From the NCBI GenBank assembly GCA_044344795.1, contig JBIJCF010000013.1:1-64000 (forward strand): a stretch of DNA of 64,000 bases, read 5' to 3'. Source of the stretch: GCA-2737665 sp044344795 (GTDB lineage: Bacteria > Bacteroidota > Bacteroidia > Palsa-965). The notes under the pieces were generated by a model that worked only from the letters and a program-made list of their open reading frames with translations, was not told the DNA's origin and made no database searches. Every line of letters begins with the position of its first letter. Positions within the stretch are counted from its first letter, which is position 1. The position numbers and the translations under genes are program-made. This document shows positions 34,801-43,741 of the stretch, one piece after another.

Positions 34801-35383
34801 TACCTGGCAGGAATTAAGCGGAAAGAGTTTATTAACGAATGGTTTGGAGGCGCGTTCGCATAGTTTTCATGAAATTCGTATTCGTTGGAATTTGACGCGC
34901 AGTTGGTCCTTCACCAATGAATATCGCGATGGCATTAAGATCAACAACTCACAGTTTTTTGCTACACGGAATTATCGCATCTCGTATATTGAGACCGCAC
35001 CGCGTATTTCGTGGCAGCCCAGCACTACGTTTCGTTTAGCACTTAACTATCGTTACAGTGATAAATACAATAGTGAAGATTTGGGTGGCGATCGTGCACG
35101 TGTTCAGAAGATAGGAGCAGAGTTGAAGTCGAGTCGTTTGCAAAAAGGAACAATGATGGCCGAGTTTAATTACTTCTCCATCACCTACGATGGCGCTGTT
35201 TCATCAGCTGTGGGCTATGAAATGTTAGAGGGATTAAAACCGGGAAGTAATTATACGTGGAAGTTGAATTGGCAACGCGCATTAACAACAACGTTACAAC
35301 TGACCATCGGTTACGACGGCAGAAAAACGCCTGATAACAAAGCTATTCATGTGGGAACCGCACAGGTTAGAGCGGTATTCTAA
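31895..35383 (+). CDS. Large outer-membrane-associated protein, conserved in Bacteroidota
   Basis: A 1162-residue exported protein (signal peptide LIVLCCWLCLFFAGLSLRGQ). The region from residue about 140 (NLSRGISFGNNRDISVNSSL, then LNLQLNGKLTDNLDLMMVAT and DNLPIQPDGTTQQLQEFDRV) is strongly conserved in Bacteroidota, and the C-terminal half is rich in alternating beta strands ending in an aromatic residue, as in an outer-membrane barrel (last residues AQVRAVF). The exact function is unknown; it may be a surface or transport protein. The start is a TTG at 31895, with TACCTTTA (31882-31889) five bases upstream; no ATG offers a better start. Confidence 0.75.
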   Translation: MKKLIVLCCWLCLFFAGLSLRGQTSVSWRNKTIAVTNDTLILDSLSIQAGTFSVTQGGTALDSASYNFDAFSTMLTVHMQPLPDSITVRYAVFPFSFTQVRSHKDMEGMTTRPGNRVNPFVYNPRDVKQEDPFAMGGLNKSGNLSRGISFGNNRDISVNSSLNLQLNGKLTDNLDLMMVATDDNLPIQPDGTTQQLQEFDRVYIQLSSRQAKLIAGDFFTVRPNSYFMNYNKRGQGLSATYSQPIKTADTTLRAKLNVTAAAAVSKGKFARNIIPGVEGNQGPYRLRGAENELFIIVLGGTEQVFVDGKLMVRGQENDYIIDYNTAEITFTAKQPMTKDKRIVVEFQYTDRNYGRLLIQTGVEYSTTKHAIRINAFNEQDNKNQPLQQTLTDSDKRTMFDIGDTLNRAIVSGIDSVAFSGDVVLYKKIDTLVSAVIYRDVYVYSTNSDSARYRCSFSFVGAGNGNYVQVASSANGKVFQWRAPINGIPQGDHEPVVLLITPKKRQMVAVSGDVKVGKTGIMRAEGAVSGYDKNTFSPYDSSDDDGYGAFVAYKDKRKIKDSLFFVTDVMYEYISANFTPIERYRAVEFERDWNLGWGTTAAAVLTDQHIVSASAGIQRLNRGGFSYQYGTFLGGSVYTGNKHAVQGTYRHRGTTIQARASQLNTSGATGSSSFFRNRIEASQALTKWLTIGGWQEYEDSKRTLTNSTLAATSFSYLEWEGFVQLGDSSKKSLRAFYKQRIDNSPRFNRLERATYGESIGASFLYKPNAKQTLRVTTTYRVLEISDTTLSLLKPDRTVVGRLEYSARALKNVIQWNIFYEAGSGQELRREFSYIEVPTGQGVYTWTDYNGNGVKELNEFEIALYTDQANYIRVFTPTTDYIRVYSSQFTQSIFIKPGTVWANKKGVRSVVARFSNQFVYRTDRKTTSTLWSEAFVPITENVIDTSLVALNTTLRNTVFFNQLSTKFGVEYTWQELSGKSLLTNGLEARSHSFHEIRIRWNLTRSWSFTNEYRDGIKINNSQFFATRNYRISYIETAPRISWQPSTTFRLALNYRYSDKYNSEDLGGDRARVQKIGAELKSSRLQKGTMMAEFNYFSITYDGAVSSAVGYEMLEGLKPGSNYTWKLNWQRALTTTLQLTIGYDGRKTPDNKAIHVGTAQVRAVF

Positions 35384-35385
35384 AA

Positions 35386-36333
35386 TTATTCCAGTACCAA
35401 AGTTGTAGAGCCGATGGTGGTTTTATCGCAGTTAATTTCGATAATGTATTTGCCCGGTAAAAACACATCGTCTTGCTTCGCTTTATCGCAATACATCACC
35501 ACGTTCATGGGTTGATTCTGGTAATCGACAGTTTTCTTCGCCGCGTAGAATCCGGAATTGCCGTTGAACTCAAACATGTGATCACGATCCTGTGACTTAG
35601 TCAATTCTTTGCCATCAGGCGTAATCACACGAATGAAAATGTCTTTCGGTCCGGCTTTGGCCAAGTCGTTATCGGTAAGCTCGAAGGTCACACGAATACG
35701 ATCTACTTTGGAAGATTTCTTTTGTTCGGAATCTTTTTTCCCACCTCGCGCCGATTTAATTCCCACGGCCCAGATGTTACCGGTAGAAAGAATCATCGCT
35801 TTTTCAATGCGGCCTTGCAGTTGTTGTTTTTCTCCTTCTACTTTTTGGCGGTTCGCTTTCTCTTCATCCAGTTTATTCAATACCTGATTTTTTTCCGCAA
35901 CCAATACGCCATTCAATGTATTCAGAGAATCGATAGTACGTACATACCCTTGCATGATGGTACGTAACGTCTTTGTTTCCTTGCGCAACTTTGAAATGAT
36001 AAATGCATCATTTTTATGCTTCTCTGCCTGATCCATCAACGAGTCGATCATTTTACGTTTCTGTTCCAGTTCCTTATTTAGACGTTCATCGTTGGTTTGG
36101 AGGTTATCAAAATCTTCTTTCAAATCGGCAAGTTCCGCCTGAATATCATCGTTCTGTGCTACGACTTGATTGATGGTTACTTCACGTGTAGAAACCAGTG
36201 TTTTCAAACTTTGCAGCTGAAGTGACAAATACACACATCCGCCCGCGAGCAGCACAATAATGGTTAAGTATAAAGCGTGTAACTTATTATTGTTACGCTT
36301 TTCCTGTTCGGGTTGTTGAGCTGTTGTTGTCAT
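35386..36333 (-). CDS. Membrane-anchored coiled-coil protein
   Basis: A 315-residue protein with a short cytoplasmic N terminus, one membrane helix (LYLTIIVLLAGGCVYLSLQL, residues about 20-40), a coiled coil over residues about 45-180, and a beta-rich C-terminal domain (IRVTFELTDNDLAKAGPKDI, then FIRVITPDGKELTK and GKYIIEINCDKTTIG) that should lie in the periplasm. I recognise it only as a protein type common in Bacteroidota. The gene is convergent with the large outer-membrane gene, whose stop lies 3 bp away, and its start is divergent from comF. Confidence 0.7.
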   Translation of the reverse strand: MTTTAQQPEQEKRNNNKLHALYLTIIVLLAGGCVYLSLQLQSLKTLVSTREVTINQVVAQNDDIQAELADLKEDFDNLQTNDERLNKELEQKRKMIDSLMDQAEKHKNDAFIISKLRKETKTLRTIMQGYVRTIDSLNTLNGVLVAEKNQVLNKLDEEKANRQKVEGEKQQLQGRIEKAMILSTGNIWAVGIKSARGGKKDSEQKKSSKVDRIRVTFELTDNDLAKAGPKDIFIRVITPDGKELTKSQDRDHMFEFNGNSGFYAAKKTVDYQNQPMNVVMYCDKAKQDDVFLPGKYIIEINCDKTTIGSTTLVLE

Positions 36334-36467
36334 GGTTGCTGATTACTGTAGTGCAAACTTTGAACCAAATTTACGCAGGAATGCAACATTCTTCCGCTAT
36401 CTGTGGGGAACAGACTATTCACAATCGTACGTGTAAAACCTATGCGACAATTGCTGAAATTTGTGCT

Positions 36468-37178
36468 ATGCGCTTCCAAAACATCAGCAACAGTTTGAAG
36501 GATACGATAAATTTATTCTATCCCGATTTGTGCGCAGCTTGCGATGCACTTCTTCTTCGCGGTGAAACGGGCATTTGTACGGCATGTGTATTCGAATTGC
36601 CTCGCACATTTGATGAAACTAATCCTGCGGATAGCAGAACAGCCAAAATATTTGCAGGACGAATTCCGGTAAAATACGCCTGTGCCTTATTCGCGTTTCA
36701 GAAACAATCCAAAGTGCAGGAGTTGTTGCACCGCATTAAATACGAGTCCCGGCGAGAAGCCGGAGAAACATGTGGTGCGTTGATGGCGGAAATATTCAAC
36801 TCGCACCAACAGTTCAACGAGATTGATGTGGTGATACCTGTGCCTTTGCATCCTAAGAAGTTGGCTAAACGCGGTTACAATCAGGCGGAGGTAGTTGCGC
36901 GTGGAGTAGGTGAGCAATTGAATAAGCCGATGTTGCCCAAAGCATTGGAGCGCGTGCATTACAACGATTCGCAAACTACCAAAGGCAGGATGAGTCGTAT
37001 GGAGAGTGTAGAGGGCCTTTTCCGTGTACGTTTGCCTGAACAACTGAAAAATAAGCATGTGCTAATTGTGGATGATGTGATTACAACAGGTGCTACTATA
37101 GAATCATGTATTCAACCTTTGCTCGCTATTCCCGGGATTACGGTTTCCATCGCAGCACTCGCGGCAGCGCATCAATAA
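36468..37178 (+). CDS. comF: ComF family phosphoribosyltransferase-like protein
   Basis: A 236-residue protein with two N-terminal zinc-type Cys pairs (CAACDALLL and GICTACVFEL) and a phosphoribosyltransferase domain with the PRPP loop VLIVDDVITTGAT and the upstream VIPVPLHPKKLAKRGYNQAE. ComF is needed for DNA uptake in naturally competent bacteria, and homologues occur in many others. The frame is open back to 36324, but that would overlap the divergent gene, and the ATG at 36468 lies four bases after a GAAATTTG promoter-like element; it is preferred. Confidence 0.88.
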   Translation: MRFQNISNSLKDTINLFYPDLCAACDALLLRGETGICTACVFELPRTFDETNPADSRTAKIFAGRIPVKYACALFAFQKQSKVQELLHRIKYESRREAGETCGALMAEIFNSHQQFNEIDVVIPVPLHPKKLAKRGYNQAEVVARGVGEQLNKPMLPKALERVHYNDSQTTKGRMSRMESVEGLFRVRLPEQLKNKHVLIVDDVITTGATIESCIQPLLAIPGITVSIAALAAAHQ

Positions 37179-37202
37179 GAATTTACACGATCTTTGCAGT
37201 CT

Positions 37203-37691
37203 ATGGCAGAGACCTTACATCTGGAAGCAACGGATAAAGCCGGCAAGTACAGTGAATTGATTCCGCAACTTCATGCATTGGTGAGTGGAGAATCGGATAC
37301 CATTGCGAATCTGAGCAATGTCGTTGCTGCGCTTAAACAATCTTTCGGTTTTTTCTGGGTGGGCGTTTACATTGTAAAAGAAAACGAATTGGTTCTCGGA
37401 CCTTTTCAAGGGCCAATCGCGTGTACGCGCATTCGCATGGGGAAAGGTGTGTGCGGAACTTCATGGGAACGCAAAGCCACTATTCTGGTTCCCGACGTGG
37501 ATCAGTTTCCGGGTCATATTGCATGCAGTTCTGCTTCTCGTTCAGAAATTGTTGTTCCTGTATTGAATGCATCAGGTGAAGTCATCATGGTGATTGATGT
37601 GGACAGTGATCGTTTGAACGATTTTGATAACACCGATCAACAGTACTTAGAACAGGTGGCACAATTAATCAGCAATTTTTATCATGCGTAA
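37203..37691 (+). CDS. msrC: Free methionine-(R)-sulfoxide reductase (GAF domain)
   Basis: The 162-residue GAF-domain protein repairs free methionine-R-sulfoxide. The three family Cys residues are present: IACTRIRMG, GKGVCGTSW and HIACSSASRS, the last two carrying the catalytic and resolving roles. The start is taken as ATG 37203, six bases after GATCTTTG (37189-37196); the frame itself is open from a TTG at 37194. It overlaps the next gene by 8 bp, so the two are coupled. Confidence 0.9.
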   Translation: MAETLHLEATDKAGKYSELIPQLHALVSGESDTIANLSNVVAALKQSFGFFWVGVYIVKENELVLGPFQGPIACTRIRMGKGVCGTSWERKATILVPDVDQFPGHIACSSASRSEIVVPVLNASGEVIMVIDVDSDRLNDFDNTDQQYLEQVAQLISNFYHA

Positions 37692-39297
37692 TTACGGTTT
37701 GCTGTTGTTGTGCCTAATCATTGCGGGATGTGCGCAAGTAGTGACACCGAGCGGTGGACCTAAAGATGTTGCGGCGCCTGTTCCCGTAGCCTATTTCCCG
37801 GACAGCGCTGCTACCAATTTCAACAGCAAAAAAATTGTGATTTGTTTCAACGAATACGTTCAGTTGAACGATCTCAATTCACAACTTGTGGTGTCGCCAA
37901 CCATGAACACACCTCCTGAAGTGAGTATTCGTAAGAAGGAACTGGTGATCGAACTGAAGGATACCTTGAAGCCGAATACTACTTATAGTATTTCGTTCGG
38001 TTCTTCTATTCGCGACATTACCGAAGGGAACTCGATGAGTAATTTTCGTTACGTGTTTTCTACAGGAACTTCTATCGATTCACTTTCCGTTCGTGGAAGT
38101 ATAGTGAATGCTTTTACAGTTGCACCGGTGAAAAGCGTGCTGGTGATGATGTACACGAATACAGGCGATTCGGTTCCGGCTAAAGAAAAACCATTTTATT
38201 TTGCAAAGACTGATGAAGCAGGAAATTTTTTGATCACCAACGTTCGTGCGGGCAAGTATAAAATATTTGTGCTCGAAGATTTGAATCAGAATTACTTGTA
38301 TGATAAATCGGAAGAGAAGATTGCTTTTCGCGAAGAAGTGTTGGATGTTCAAAGTAATGTTGACTCGTTACGATTTCGGATGTTCAAGAGTGCTCCACAA
38401 GAACAGGCGCGAATTAAAGTAAGTCAGTTGGCCCCGGGACGTTTTTCGTTTCAATATGCATTGCCCATTGACAATCCGCGCTTGGTGATATTACCTGATC
38501 CGCAACAACAGATTTATACCGAGTATTCGCGCTTCAACGACTCCTTGCAATTGTGGTTGCCAAAAGTGCATACCGACACAGCGACTTTTATGATTTATAG
38601 TGGTAATATTTTGGTGGATTCGTTGCGATTGCCTTTGCGTAAACCGGAAGAGAAAAAGAGAAGCATTCGTCAAGGCGAGGCTGATTTACGCAAGTTGGAA
38701 TTTTCGACACCTACGTTGAAAAGCGGCATGATGACTACCGATCGGCAATTTGTTGTGGGGTCGAATAATCCGATCGTCAATATCAATTCAGAAAAGATTG
38801 TTGTGGCTCGAGGGAAAGACACGTTAACCGCAAAACAAATACCAGATTCCACCAAACGCTATATTACGTTCCAGACTCCGATGTTGGAAGATTCCACTTA
38901 TCGTATTACACTATTGCCCGGAGCGTTCACGGATTGTTTCGGGCAGAAGAACGATACGATGATTGTTCGTTTCAAGGTGGCGCGTAATTCTACACTCGGA
39001 ACCATGAATGTGAAAATTGAAAACGCTCCTGCAAGTAACGGTTTTATTCAGGTTATTGATGAACGTGATGCTGTGGTAGAGTCGGTGCAGTTCACAGGAC
39101 AAAGTAGTATTGCTTTTAATCGTTTGACTACCGGAGGTGTGAGTCTTCGCTTTGTTGCAGACGAGAACAACAACGGCAAATGGGATAGCGGCATTTATTG
39201 GGTCGGGAAACAGCCGGAACGCGTGTACATTTATCCAACCGTCTTGCGCATCAAAGCCGGATGGGATTTGGACGTAGAATGGAAATTTGTTCCGTAG
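37684..39297 (+). CDS. Ig-like domain lipoprotein
   Basis: A 537-residue lipoprotein: the signal LLLLCLIIAGCAQVVTPSGG has its lipid Cys in IAGC. The first domain (residues about 30-130, IVICFNEYVQLNDLNSQLVV and TTYSISFGSSIRDI) matches bacterial Ig-like Big_5/SbsA-type domains, found in many Bacteroidota lipoproteins. The middle contains a carboxypeptidase-regulatory-like segment (NFLITNVRAGKYKIFVLEDL, NQNYLYDKSEE). Near the C terminus is DENNNGKWDSG, a calcium-type loop. It is probably surface-exposed and structural. The start overlaps the preceding gene by 8 bp. Its target is unknown. Confidence 0.85.
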   Translation: MRNYGLLLLCLIIAGCAQVVTPSGGPKDVAAPVPVAYFPDSAATNFNSKKIVICFNEYVQLNDLNSQLVVSPTMNTPPEVSIRKKELVIELKDTLKPNTTYSISFGSSIRDITEGNSMSNFRYVFSTGTSIDSLSVRGSIVNAFTVAPVKSVLVMMYTNTGDSVPAKEKPFYFAKTDEAGNFLITNVRAGKYKIFVLEDLNQNYLYDKSEEKIAFREEVLDVQSNVDSLRFRMFKSAPQEQARIKVSQLAPGRFSFQYALPIDNPRLVILPDPQQQIYTEYSRFNDSLQLWLPKVHTDTATFMIYSGNILVDSLRLPLRKPEEKKRSIRQGEADLRKLEFSTPTLKSGMMTTDRQFVVGSNNPIVNINSEKIVVARGKDTLTAKQIPDSTKRYITFQTPMLEDSTYRITLLPGAFTDCFGQKNDTMIVRFKVARNSTLGTMNVKIENAPASNGFIQVIDERDAVVESVQFTGQSSIAFNRLTTGGVSLRFVADENNNGKWDSGIYWVGKQPERVYIYPTVLRIKAGWDLDVEWKFVP

Positions 39298-39299
39298 CG

Positions 39300-40421
39300 C
39301 TAATGAAATAGGGCAGCCGCGATGCCATCGGCAAGAAAACGCGACTCGCCGGCAATTCGAAGATATTCTCCGCTCTTAATGAGTTGACCGCGATGTATCA
39401 ACTCTGCAGCTTCACCCAGAAGTTGCGTGCGTCCATCACTTCCAAATCGTGTTTCAAATGTGGGCAAGTGAATGCCGTCAATTAGTCGCAGCGACGTCAT
39501 GATGTATTCGTTGATGATGTTTTCAGGTGTTAGAATTTCCTCTTCGTAAGCGCGGTTATTACTTGTTATGGCTTTCAAGTAGCGCGTGTTGTTCGCCACA
39601 TTCCAACGTCGAGCAGTTCCGGTAAAACTATGCGCAGAAGGACCAATTCCCAGATAAGGAACACCTGCCCAGTATGCGCTGTTATGTACCGCGCGATGTC
39701 CAGGTAATGCGAGGTTAGAAATTTCGTAGTGCTCATATCCGGCAGTAGTGAGCACGTCAGCTAACGTGTGAAATTGTGCTTCTGCGCGATGTTCATCCAC
39801 CGCAGGAATTTTGCCCTTTTTTACAAAAGCATCGAGCGGAGTTTTAGGTTCGACAGTTAGGCAATAGGAAGAAATGTGTGGCACGTCAAGCGCAATAGCA
39901 CGTTGTACTTGTAGTTTCCATTGTTCGTCGTTTAACCCGGGCGTGCCATAAATTAAGTCGATGCTTAAGTTTTCGAATCCCAGATCTTGCGCCCGTTTGA
40001 TGGCACTTTCACTCTGTGCGGCAACATGTGCACGATTCATGAAACGAAGATCTTCATCGCGAAAACTTTGCACTCCGATACTTAAACGATTGACGGGATA
40101 ATGACGAAGCAATTTTAAATACGCATCATTCAGGTCGTCGGGATTGGCTTCTAACGTAATCTCAGCGTCATCCTGCCATCCGAATAGTTTTTCGATTTGA
40201 TTGAAAATCGATTGCAGTTCGCGTTCGGTAAGGAGTGAAGGTGTTCCGCCACCGAAATAAATCGTTTTTAACGGACTTTGAATAACATTACGATGTAGCG
40301 CCATTTCTACGATCATCGCTTGAATTAGTTCGCTGCGATACGTTCCTGTAGTTGAAAAATGAAAATCACAATAGTGACAAGCCTGTTTGCAAAAAGGAAT
40401 ATGCAGGTAGAGATGGCTCAT
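39300..40421 (-). CDS. hemW: HemW radical SAM haem chaperone
   Basis: A 373-residue radical SAM protein. The CxxxCxxC cluster is in PFCKQACHYCDF and is followed by YFGGGTPSLL and the HemW-like SIGVQSFRDEDLRFMNRAH and YGTPGLNDEQW. This family was once called oxygen-independent coproporphyrinogen oxidase; HemW instead acts as a haem chaperone. The extra Cys after the cluster that marks true HemN enzymes is missing, supporting HemW. It is only 2 bp downstream of the stop of the next gene on the same strand, suggesting one transcript with it. Confidence 0.9.
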   Translation of the reverse strand: MSHLYLHIPFCKQACHYCDFHFSTTGTYRSELIQAMIVEMALHRNVIQSPLKTIYFGGGTPSLLTERELQSIFNQIEKLFGWQDDAEITLEANPDDLNDAYLKLLRHYPVNRLSIGVQSFRDEDLRFMNRAHVAAQSESAIKRAQDLGFENLSIDLIYGTPGLNDEQWKLQVQRAIALDVPHISSYCLTVEPKTPLDAFVKKGKIPAVDEHRAEAQFHTLADVLTTAGYEHYEISNLALPGHRAVHNSAYWAGVPYLGIGPSAHSFTGTARRWNVANNTRYLKAITSNNRAYEEEILTPENIINEYIMTSLRLIDGIHLPTFETRFGSDGRTQLLGEAAELIHRGQLIKSGEYLRIAGESRFLADGIAAALFH

Positions 40422-40423
40422 GC

Positions 40424-42454
40424 TTATTCAACTTCCAACGCCAGAATTTTTCCGGTCAACGGTGATTTCGGATAGGGAAGATAACGAATGTCAAACGGTG
40501 CTGGTTGCCATGCTCCGGGCATCTGGAATTCCTGAGCGATGATAAGGATCATCTGATTATCAGGAATAGTGGTTACATCGGAATTCATATAACCTACAAC
40601 ACGCATGTTGTTTTTATCACGACCGATTTTCCAGAAGATGTGTTGCGGTGTCCACTCAATTTCGAACCAACACGATTGATCGAAAAGTTTTTCATCACTG
40701 TCCTGATTGCGAATGCTAATTGCCGGATGCCATGAATCCCAACGGTGTAGTTGGAATTTGTATTTATCAAATGCGATGGTCTTAATTCCGGTTACATAGT
40801 TTTTCGGAGCAGCGCAGGCCAAGTCCCAGTTGGTACATCCGATCAGGATTTGATTGTTCAACGCATTGCGATCATCTGCAGGAATTGCATCTTTTGCGTA
40901 AGAAGTTGCAGGCCAATGAATAGATGCTTTCGACATTTCCATGCCTATTTCACTGTGGTTTTGAAGCAACACACGTCCTGCGTAAGGACCGCTTGCGCCT
41001 TTCGGAACATAACCTCCAACACATCCGCCGCGAACATTCCACGGATCATCATCCTGATACAATAACCGCACAACGTTGGTCAATCCATTCCACACATGAT
41101 CTTCACTCAACAATTCGGGAAAATCCACGAGCACGCGGAATTTTCCGTAGGTAGTTCCAACGCGTGTACGCACACCAACTTGTTCTCTGTGGAATGCATT
41201 ATCTGCATTGCCCGGATTGGAGAGCACAACGGCTTGTGAAGTGCTATCGAAGTAAGCTGTTGCACACGGACGTGTCGTGGTGTAAAAGCGATCACGAATG
41301 AGTTGTTCGGGTTTAAATGTTGTTTTATTTTTTTCGTAATCTTCTCGTGAGTAAAGCGTACCTGCAACATCGGCAGCCGTAGGAACAAAATTGGCTTTTT
41401 GATTGAGATCGTTGTAGTGCACATACTGCGCGAGTCCGGCACTTTGAAACAGTTGATCGCTAACGCCACATGTGCTGCACCATGCCGAACGGTCCGGAGG
41501 ATTGTCGAGAAAGTTGAACGGGTTTACGTAAACCCCCGCTTGTGGTGTGATGCGCATTTCAGCACGAAGGGTGCGTTCTGTCGTGAGCACGGTAATGTTT
41601 TTATTCTTCGATCCGGGACCGAATAAAAAATAGAAGAACGGATTCATGTATCGCCCGTCCAATTCAGGACGTGCAACATTTTGTACCGATACCGGCAAAT
41701 CTTTAATACTACTTTCAGTTCCAACAACTATGAAAAATTTATATTTCCCCATGCGCGGATTTCTGCGCCAGCGTTGATTTTCCGTTGCTTGTTGCAGGTC
41801 TTTGTGTAGTTGCCACACAGCATCCCGATACAATTGTTCCTCTAACGAAATATTACTCGACTTTGCTTTTTCCCGCAAGGAATTCACCCAAGCACTGTCA
41901 CGGCGCATTTTTGCCATCTGCCCCTGAATATCCGATTCAGAAACACCAAGCGCCTCCGCAGAACCGAAGTACTTTTCTTCATTTCGCGGATTCCCGATAA
42001 TGGAGAAGGAGTCTTTTATAACTACTTCTTCATTCCAAGATAATTCCGGTGTAGCGTGAAAGCCTTGCCCTGTTTCTTCCCAGCTTCCATAAAAGTTCAA
42101 CCAACTATCCGGGTTTTCGTAGTTGAATCCATTGGCAACGTCAAACTCCTTGTGTTTGTATGTTTCGTTTTGGTAATAAATTTTATAATACAATTTACCG
42201 CCAAGAATGCGTTGGTGTTTTACTTTAAACGAGAACGTGAATTTACCTCCGGGCAGCTGACGCACGGTAGGAATTTCAATGCCCCGTTGCACAGCGTTCG
42301 TAAGATCAACAAGGAAAGAATCGGAAGTGCTTTTCCAATTGTTCAGCGGCTGAAATTCATAGGCATCGAACCCCGCCCCGAAAGGACGAAACAGGAACAT
42401 TGCGAGTAGTGCAATGATGGAGGTGACGGTAAGTTGAACAACCCGTTTGCGCAT
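40424..42454 (-). CDS. Secreted protein with degenerate GH16-like region
   Basis: A 676-residue protein with an N-terminal hydrophobic signal or anchor (VQLTVTSIIALLAMFLFRPFG). No full family match is known to me. The C-terminal third resembles a family 16 glycoside hydrolase fold: HSEIGMEMSK near residue 520 lines up with the E-(I/L)-D-x-(x)-E catalytic motif but has Gly in place of Asp, IHWPATSY follows as in that family, and FEIEWTPQHIFWKIG and PFDIRYLPYP match later strands. The two Glu are kept. This could be an inactive binding relative or a distant enzyme. Its stop lies 2 bp before the hemW start. Confidence 0.5.
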   Translation of the reverse strand: MRKRVVQLTVTSIIALLAMFLFRPFGAGFDAYEFQPLNNWKSTSDSFLVDLTNAVQRGIEIPTVRQLPGGKFTFSFKVKHQRILGGKLYYKIYYQNETYKHKEFDVANGFNYENPDSWLNFYGSWEETGQGFHATPELSWNEEVVIKDSFSIIGNPRNEEKYFGSAEALGVSESDIQGQMAKMRRDSAWVNSLREKAKSSNISLEEQLYRDAVWQLHKDLQQATENQRWRRNPRMGKYKFFIVVGTESSIKDLPVSVQNVARPELDGRYMNPFFYFLFGPGSKNKNITVLTTERTLRAEMRITPQAGVYVNPFNFLDNPPDRSAWCSTCGVSDQLFQSAGLAQYVHYNDLNQKANFVPTAADVAGTLYSREDYEKNKTTFKPEQLIRDRFYTTTRPCATAYFDSTSQAVVLSNPGNADNAFHREQVGVRTRVGTTYGKFRVLVDFPELLSEDHVWNGLTNVVRLLYQDDDPWNVRGGCVGGYVPKGASGPYAGRVLLQNHSEIGMEMSKASIHWPATSYAKDAIPADDRNALNNQILIGCTNWDLACAAPKNYVTGIKTIAFDKYKFQLHRWDSWHPAISIRNQDSDEKLFDQSCWFEIEWTPQHIFWKIGRDKNNMRVVGYMNSDVTTIPDNQMILIIAQEFQMPGAWQPAPFDIRYLPYPKSPLTGKILALEVE

Positions 42455-42483
42455 GCGCTGCGAAGTTACACATTACCATTGCA

Positions 42484-43698
42484 CTAGCGAAACAACAAAC
42501 TGCTGTCGCCGTAACTGAGGAAACGGTAGTCGTTACGTAATGCGTGATCGTAAATTTCCTGATGACGGTTGTTGGTGAACGCTGCCACCAACAATAACAA
42601 GGTGCTTTGGGGCTGATGAAAGTTGGTGACCAGCGCATTCGCAATTTTAAAGGTGTAACCCGGTGCGATGAGCAGTTGTGTGTATCCGCGCAGCTCTTTC
42701 ATGTGATACTCCCGCATCCAGTCTTTAATGGTGCGCAGTGCAACAATCGGATTCACATCCGGGCCCGGTTGATACGGATCCCATTGATCAACGAATAGTT
42801 GATCGTTAAAACGTCCGGGTTCCAATACCAGTTGTCGACCGAACCAATATAAACTTTCCAATGTGCGTAAAGCCGTGGTGCCCACAGCAACAATTGTTTT
42901 GCCGTAGTGCGCAATGAGTCGCTCAATAAGTTCATACGTCACTACAATTTGTTCGCGGTGCATGACGTGATCGTTCATCGTCGCAGATTTCACGGGCTTA
43001 AACGTTCCGGCGCCAACGTGTAAACAAACTTCTGCCATGTGAATGTTTTTAGCACGCAGGTTTTGTAACACTTGTTCCGTGAAATGTAATCCTGCTGTTG
43101 GTGCTGCTACCGAACCGGGCTTTTGCGCAAATACAGTTTGATAACGATCCTGATCTTCCTCTTCTTCGTCACGATTCATGTAAGGAGGAAGTGGAATATT
43201 GCCTATGATTTCCAGCACTTCGGAAAATTGTAAATCTTCAGGTTGCCATTCCAATCGTACTTTCCATTGATCTTCAACAGGTGCGATCTTCGTTGCGCGA
43301 AGTTGCAGGTTGTCATGCTGCAGTATGAGCGTTTCGTCTTCTTTCCAACGCTTAGCATTGCCCACAAAGGCGTGAATATCTACATGGCCGCACTGTTGCA
43401 AAATTGCAGTGAAGTCAACGGAACGATCTGCGGCATCGGTGCAAAAGAGTTCAATGCGCGCGCCGGTTTCGCGTTGCAAAAATAGGCGTGCACGAACAAC
43501 TTTAGTGGTATTAAAGACGAGTAAACTTTCCGAAGGCAACAAGTCGGGAAGATTTTTGAAAATAGCATCTGTGATTTTGCCGTCACGATACACAAGCAGC
43601 TTCGACGAATCACGCTCGACTAACGGGTGTTGTGCGATGCGTTCTTGCGGCAGATGATAGGTATAAGATTCTATGGAAATAGCACGAGGATCGGTCAT
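42484..43698 (-). CDS. queA: S-adenosylmethionine:tRNA ribosyltransferase-isomerase
   Basis: The 404-residue enzyme carries out the penultimate step in queuosine synthesis, moving a ribosyl group from SAM to preQ1 in tRNA. Family regions are clear: YTYHLPQERIAQHPLVERDS, VFNTTKVVRARLF, PTAGLHFTEQVL, HVGAGTFKPV, VGTTALRTLESL and the C-terminal NFHQPQSTLLLLVAAF. The length is near the longer end of the family. The start is set at ATG 43698 because a perfect TATCTTTG element (43709-43702) ends three bases upstream; an in-frame TTG lies at 43704 inside it. Confidence 0.95.
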   Translation of the reverse strand: MTDPRAISIESYTYHLPQERIAQHPLVERDSSKLLVYRDGKITDAIFKNLPDLLPSESLLVFNTTKVVRARLFLQRETGARIELFCTDAADRSVDFTAILQQCGHVDIHAFVGNAKRWKEDETLILQHDNLQLRATKIAPVEDQWKVRLEWQPEDLQFSEVLEIIGNIPLPPYMNRDEEEEDQDRYQTVFAQKPGSVAAPTAGLHFTEQVLQNLRAKNIHMAEVCLHVGAGTFKPVKSATMNDHVMHREQIVVTYELIERLIAHYGKTIVAVGTTALRTLESLYWFGRQLVLEPGRFNDQLFVDQWDPYQPGPDVNPIVALRTIKDWMREYHMKELRGYTQLLIAPGYTFKIANALVTNFHQPQSTLLLLVAAFTNNRHQEIYDHALRNDYRFLSYGDSSLLFR

Positions 43699-43701
43699 GT
43701 G

Positions 43702-43709
43702 CAAAGATA
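43702..43709 (-). promoter_or_regulatory. -7 promoter element of queA
   Basis: TATCTTTG on the - strand is a perfect TAnnTTTG element and ends three bases before the queA ATG. With the normal spacing, transcription starts at the A of ATG, so the mRNA would be leaderless. Confidence 0.65.
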
Positions 43710-43741
43710 GCTAGTATGACTGAGCAGGTGATGTGTGTTGT

